Shown piece after piece: positions 15,033 through 17,687 of a stretch of DNA of 17,687 bases. The stretch is from assembly GCA_017460265.1 (NCBI GenBank), contig JAFUBJ010000337.1, positions 1 through 17,687 of the forward strand. The letters are read 5' to 3'. Position 1 is the stretch's first letter, and the number at the start of each line of letters is the position of its first letter. Origin of the DNA: Atopobiaceae bacterium (GTDB lineage: Bacteria > Actinomycetota > Coriobacteriia > Coriobacteriales > Atopobiaceae). The notes beneath the pieces were generated by a model. The model had not been told where the DNA came from. It searched no databases and worked only from the letters and a program-made list of their open reading frames with translations. The translations under genes and the position numbers were made by a program.

Positions 15033-15058
15033 GTTGCACGAAGCCAAATAGCGTGCCG
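15033..15058 (+). repeat. 26-bp repeat copy D (direct)
   Basis: Reads GTTGCACGAAGCCAAATAG followed by CGTGCCG. It differs from copy C at two positions and begins exactly 50 bases after it, mirroring the A-B spacing. The 24 bases between C and D show no similarity to the 24 bases between A and B. Confidence 0.88.
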
Positions 15059-15167
15059 GAAAACAGGAGGGCGTCGGATATCACCCAACCAGGCTGCAAC
15101 ATGTCAGCATCTACGACATAAAACCAGGGAGGAAATAAGCTCCACGGTACGGATTTGAGGAGCGAGC

Positions 15168-15371
15168 CTAGAGGCCGATGTCGGCCTTCGTTCCCTCCCA
15201 GCCGCAGTCGTTACAACGAATCTTGTTACCACCAAGAGAGGTGAACGCCGAGCTTCCGCAGCCTGGGCACCTTCCGCGCTTTCCGCCCTTGCCGCCTCCC
15301 GCGATTGCGTCCATCGCGTCGTCAGCAAGCTCGCGGACCTCGTCAAGCTGTGTCATATTCTCATCTGCCAT
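15168..15371 (-). CDS. Small zinc-ribbon protein with double-glycine leader-like N-terminus
   Basis: A 67-residue protein with no family name I can give. Residues 1-26 (MADENMTQLDEVRELADDAM, then DAIAGG) look like the leader of exported ribosomal peptides: an acidic amphipathic helix ending in Ala-Gly-Gly. After a basic Gly/Lys/Arg linker (GKGGKRGR) comes a four-cysteine ribbon, CPGCG (35-39) and CNDCGW (53-58), a typical rubredoxin-like zinc knuckle pair. The open frame allows a start 5 codons earlier (15386), but AGAGGG lies 6 bases before the ATG at 15371 and nothing precedes the other. A 16-bp palindrome (AGGCCGA/TCGGCCT, 15172-15187) sits on the last codons. It may be a plain zinc-ribbon protein with a chance leader-like helix. 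No export or modification genes are in the window. Confidence 0.68.
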   Translation of the reverse strand: MADENMTQLDEVRELADDAMDAIAGGGKGGKRGRCPGCGSSAFTSLGGNKIRCNDCGWEGTKADIGL

Positions 15372-15472
15372 GTCAGGCCCTCTCATCGTTGGGTAACAGT
15401 TGCCCTTTTCTTAATCAAATCTTATTACGCAATTCACGCCGTCTGCGTCTCAATTGGGGACAATGCTGCACT

Positions 15473-15502
15473 ATCATGGAGAAGTTGACTATCTCTCATG
15501 AT
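15473..15502. promoter_or_regulatory. Imperfect palindrome upstream of pyrE
   Basis: ATCATGGAGA (15473-15482) is inverted as TCTC-T-CATGAT (15492-15502) with one extra T. The loop itself contains AGT-TG-ACT. It ends 22 bases before the pyrE ATG and overlaps a possible -35 box, TTGACT (15485-15490), whose best -10 partner TAGGAT (15510-15515) is 19 bases on. It could be an operator or an RNA hairpin. Confidence 0.35.
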
Positions 15503-15524
15503 TCTCCCCTAGGATTGGAGCCCC

Positions 15525-16187
15525 ATGGAGCAGTACAAGCGAGACTTCATTGACTTTATGGTCGAGAGCAACGTGCTCAAATTTGGCGACTTCACGCTCA
15601 AGAGTGGACGGAAGTCGCCCTTTTTCATGAACGCGGGGGCCTACGTAACGGGCGACCAGCTTCATCGTCTTGGCCTTGCCTATGCCCAGGCCATCCATGA
15701 TGCCTTCGGGCTCGACTTTGACGTAGTCTTTGGCCCAGCCTACAAGGGCATTCCCCTTTCTGTCATCACCTGCATGGCGCTCCACGAGCTCTACGGCAAA
15801 GAGGCACGCTATTGCTCCGACCGTAAGGAGGTAAAGGATCACGGTGCCGACAAGGGCCAGCTCCTGGGCGCCGAGCTGCACGACGGCGATCGCGTGGTCA
15901 TCGTCGAGGACGTCACCACCTCCGGAAAGTCCATCGACGAAACCTATCCCAAGCTCAAGGCTGCGGCAGATGTCGAGGTCGTGGGGCTTATGGTCTCCCT
16001 CAACCGTATGGAGGTCGGCAAGGGTGGCGTCAAGACCGCCCAGGCCGAGATCCAGGACAAGTACGGCTTCCCCGTTGCTTCCATCGTGAGCATGAACGAG
16101 GTCGTCGAGGCACTTGACGGCACGGTCATCACACCGGAGCTCAAGGCCGCCATCGACGCTTATTACGTGCAGTACGGGGTGAGGTAG
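15525..16187 (+). CDS. pyrE: Orotate phosphoribosyltransferase
   Basis: A 220-residue cytoplasmic enzyme that joins orotate to PRPP to give OMP, the fifth step of pyrimidine synthesis. The PRPP-binding signature VVIVEDVTTSGKS spans 124-136. FTLKSGRKSPFF (23-34) carries the orotate-site Lys26, and AYKGIPL (72-78) the conserved Lys73. The flexible catalytic loop is DRKEVKDHGADKG (99-111), with Arg100, Lys101, Lys104 and His106. Length is typical (about 210-220). TTGGAG lies 4-5 bases before the ATG. A palindrome stands just upstream. The DUF1846 gene begins 3 bp after the stop, so they share an mRNA. Confidence 0.96.
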   Translation: MEQYKRDFIDFMVESNVLKFGDFTLKSGRKSPFFMNAGAYVTGDQLHRLGLAYAQAIHDAFGLDFDVVFGPAYKGIPLSVITCMALHELYGKEARYCSDRKEVKDHGADKGQLLGAELHDGDRVVIVEDVTTSGKSIDETYPKLKAAADVEVVGLMVSLNRMEVGKGGVKTAQAEIQDKYGFPVASIVSMNEVVEALDGTVITPELKAAIDAYYVQYGVR

Positions 16188-16190
16188 CGC

Positions 16191-17672
16191 ATGCGGATTG
16201 GCTTTGACAACGCCAAATACATCGAGATGCAGGCTGCACGCATTCGCGAGCGCATCAGCCAGTTGGGCGGCAAGCTCTATCTTGAGTTTGGCGGCAAGCT
16301 CTTTGACGACTACCACGCCAGCCGCGTGCTCCCTGGCTTCGAGCCGGATTCTAAAGTCCGCATGCTTGCACAGCTTGCCGACGATGCCGAGGTCATCATT
16401 GCCATCAACGCAGAGGACATCGAGCACTCCAAGCGCAGGAGCGACATTGGCATCACCTATGACGAGGACACGCTGCGCTTGATGGACATCTACCGCGGCA
16501 TGGGCCTTCTGGCCAACAGCGTGGTGATCACGCACTTCACGGGCCAGCCGCACGCCGAGGCTTGGCAGCGCCACCTCGAGAGCATGGGCATCCGCTGCTA
16601 CCGCCACTACCTCATTGACGGCTACCCCACCAGCGTTGACCGTATTGTGAGCGATGAGGGCTTTGGCAAGAACGACTTTGTCGAGACAAGCCGTTCTCTC
16701 GTGGTCGTCACCGCGCCGGGACCTGGGTCGGGCAAGCTGGCCACCTGCCTTTCGCAGATCTACGGCGAGTACGAGCGCGGGGTCAAGGCGGGCTACGCCA
16801 AGTTCGAGACCTTCCCCGTGTGGAACCTGCCTCTCAAGCACCCCGTCAACATTGCCTACGAGGCCGCGACGGCAGACCTGGACGACCGCAACATCATTGA
16901 CCCCTTCCATCTGGAAGCCTACGACGTGGTCACCGTCAACTACAACCGCGACGTAGAGACCTTTCCCGTGGTCAAGGCCATGATGGAGCGCATCATGGGC
17001 GAGAGCCCTTACCAGAGCCCCACCGACATGGGCGTCAACATGGTGGGCAAGTGCATCAGCGACGACGAAGTCTGTCGCGAAGCCGGCAGGAACGAGATTG
17101 TGCGCCGCTACTTCCAGACGGCGGAGGAGCTCGCGCGCACGGGTGCAGGCGAGTCGGCGCTTGCCAAGATCGAGCTGCTCATGAAGCAGGCCGAGGTCAC
17201 CGTTGACTACTCCCCCGCCCATCAGGCGGCGCTCACCCGCGCTGAGGAGACGGGCATGCCTGCTGGCGCCATGGTCCTGCCCGACGGTACCGTCATGACC
17301 GGCAAGACCAACGACATCCTGGGTGCGGCATCGTCGCTGCTGCTCAACGCCCTGAAGTACGTTGCCGGCATCCCTGACGAGGAGTACGTGGTGTCTGACG
17401 AGGCGCTTGAGCCCATCAGCCGCCTGAAGATCGAGCATCTGCACAGCTCCAACCCGCGCCTGCACTCCGACGAGACGCTCATAGCGCTGTCCATCAGCTC
17501 CGCAACCAACCCGCGCGCCGCAAAGGTCATCGAGGCTGCGAAGGAGCTCAAGGGCTGCGACGCCTACTTCTCGGTCATCATCTCGCCCACCGACGAGAAG
17601 CTCTACCGCGACCTGGGCATCAACGTGTGCTGCGAGCCGCAGTTTGAGCGGCACGGCTACTATCACCGCTAA
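16191..17672 (+). CDS. DUF1846 family protein, function unknown
   Basis: A 493-residue soluble protein of the DUF1846 family (usual length about 500), common in Firmicutes and anaerobic actinobacteria. The start MRIGFDNAKYIEMQAARIRE, the stretch KLYLEFGGKLFDDYHASRVLPGF (29-50, given in part) and the end CCEPQFERHGYYHR fit the family. A phosphate-loop-like GPGSGK at 177-182, after a hydrophobic strand (VVVTAP), suggests nucleotide or phosphate binding; no enzyme activity is established to my knowledge. The ATG is 3 bp after pyrE, and its ribosome binding site GTGAGG is formed by the last pyrE codons, so translation is probably coupled. Whether it has a role near pyrimidine metabolism is only suggested by this position. 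Confidence 0.92.
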   Translation: MRIGFDNAKYIEMQAARIRERISQLGGKLYLEFGGKLFDDYHASRVLPGFEPDSKVRMLAQLADDAEVIIAINAEDIEHSKRRSDIGITYDEDTLRLMDIYRGMGLLANSVVITHFTGQPHAEAWQRHLESMGIRCYRHYLIDGYPTSVDRIVSDEGFGKNDFVETSRSLVVVTAPGPGSGKLATCLSQIYGEYERGVKAGYAKFETFPVWNLPLKHPVNIAYEAATADLDDRNIIDPFHLEAYDVVTVNYNRDVETFPVVKAMMERIMGESPYQSPTDMGVNMVGKCISDDEVCREAGRNEIVRRYFQTAEELARTGAGESALAKIELLMKQAEVTVDYSPAHQAALTRAEETGMPAGAMVLPDGTVMTGKTNDILGAASSLLLNALKYVAGIPDEEYVVSDEALEPISRLKIEHLHSSNPRLHSDETLIALSISSATNPRAAKVIEAAKELKGCDAYFSVIISPTDEKLYRDLGINVCCEPQFERHGYYHR

Positions 17673-17687
17673 CGCCACCCGTTTCTC

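Larger units (their letters stand above)
14781..15167. other. Gene-free stretch holding a symmetric repeat cluster
   Basis: A 387-bp gap between the convergent barstar gene and zinc-ribbon gene. It contains four copies of a 26-bp element, listed separately. Inner flanks of the central pair are also near-inverted (CCTTTTTGCG at 14946-14955 against GGCGAAAAGGGC at 14971-14982), so bases 14919-15008 could fold into a single stem of about 35 pairs. An open frame across this region on the - strand (15088-14777) is a by-product of the repeats and has no family-like sequence. Confidence 0.7.

Noticed and set aside
14869..15058. CRISPR-like spacing (26-bp repeats, 24-bp gaps)
   Set aside because: The two pairs are in opposite orientation, only two units are in tandem on each side, one copy is well diverged, and no cas gene is near.
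14777..15088. 103-codon open frame on the - strand through the repeat cluster
   Set aside because: It overlaps the end of barstar, has no ribosome binding site that I can see, and its composition reflects the repeats rather than a protein family.
15489..17678. 729-codon open frame opposite pyrE and the DUF1846 gene
   Set aside because: It is antisense to two clearly recognised genes. Long antisense frames are common in GC-rich DNA, and the sequence has the Val/Asp/Leu/His bias typical of such shadows.

Overview
The window is ordinary chromosomal DNA from a high-GC Gram-positive bacterium. Gene content and codon use fit Actinomycetota, most likely class Coriobacteriia (Olsenella/Atopobium-like). 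That placement is inferred from the overall look: a HelD-type helicase, a short MetH with a separate activation protein, a bacterial type-2 peptidyl-tRNA hydrolase and a DUF1846 protein. No sequence search was possible. There is no insertion sequence, integrase, phage gene, tRNA, rRNA or CRISPR array.

Layout. Bases 1-65 are the end of a sensor histidine kinase gene. A hairpin-bearing gap of about 300 bp follows, then two + strand genes: an alpha/beta hydrolase (371-1252) and a HelD-like RNA polymerase recycling helicase (1379-3493). They are separated by a strong 16-bp hairpin. A convergent hairpin at 3491-3527 marks the switch to a long run of - strand genes. Read in their own direction these are: pth2 (13686-13231); a methionine/one-carbon cluster of metF, a stand-alone MetH activation-domain protein and metH (13117-8966); murI and pepT (8850-6797); a membrane protein with a PH-like domain (6559-6026); and a GNAT acetyltransferase followed closely by a seven-segment membrane glycerophosphodiester phosphodiesterase (5918-3541).

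Divergent from pth2 is a + strand pair (13788-14780) that reads clearly as a membrane-anchored or secreted barnase-type ribonuclease and its barstar-type inhibitor. It is followed by a 387-bp gene-free stretch with four copies of a 26-bp element. Two copies are inverted and two direct, each pair has an exact 50-bp period, and the whole is mirror-symmetric. On the far side, on the - strand, is a 67-codon protein with a double-glycine leader-like N-terminus joined to a four-cysteine zinc ribbon. The window ends with pyrE and a DUF1846 gene, 3 bp apart on the + strand.

How the genes work together. MetF makes 5-methyltetrahydrofolate, MetH passes the methyl group to homocysteine, and the separate activation protein supplies the cobalamin-reactivation module missing from this MetH. 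MurI supplies D-glutamate for the cell wall, PepT trims peptides, Pth2 recycles peptidyl-tRNA and PyrE makes OMP. The most interesting section is 13.7-15.4 kb: the RNase/inhibitor pair, whose paired interface residues look altered on both sides, the symmetric repeat cluster, and the leader-like zinc-ribbon peptide.
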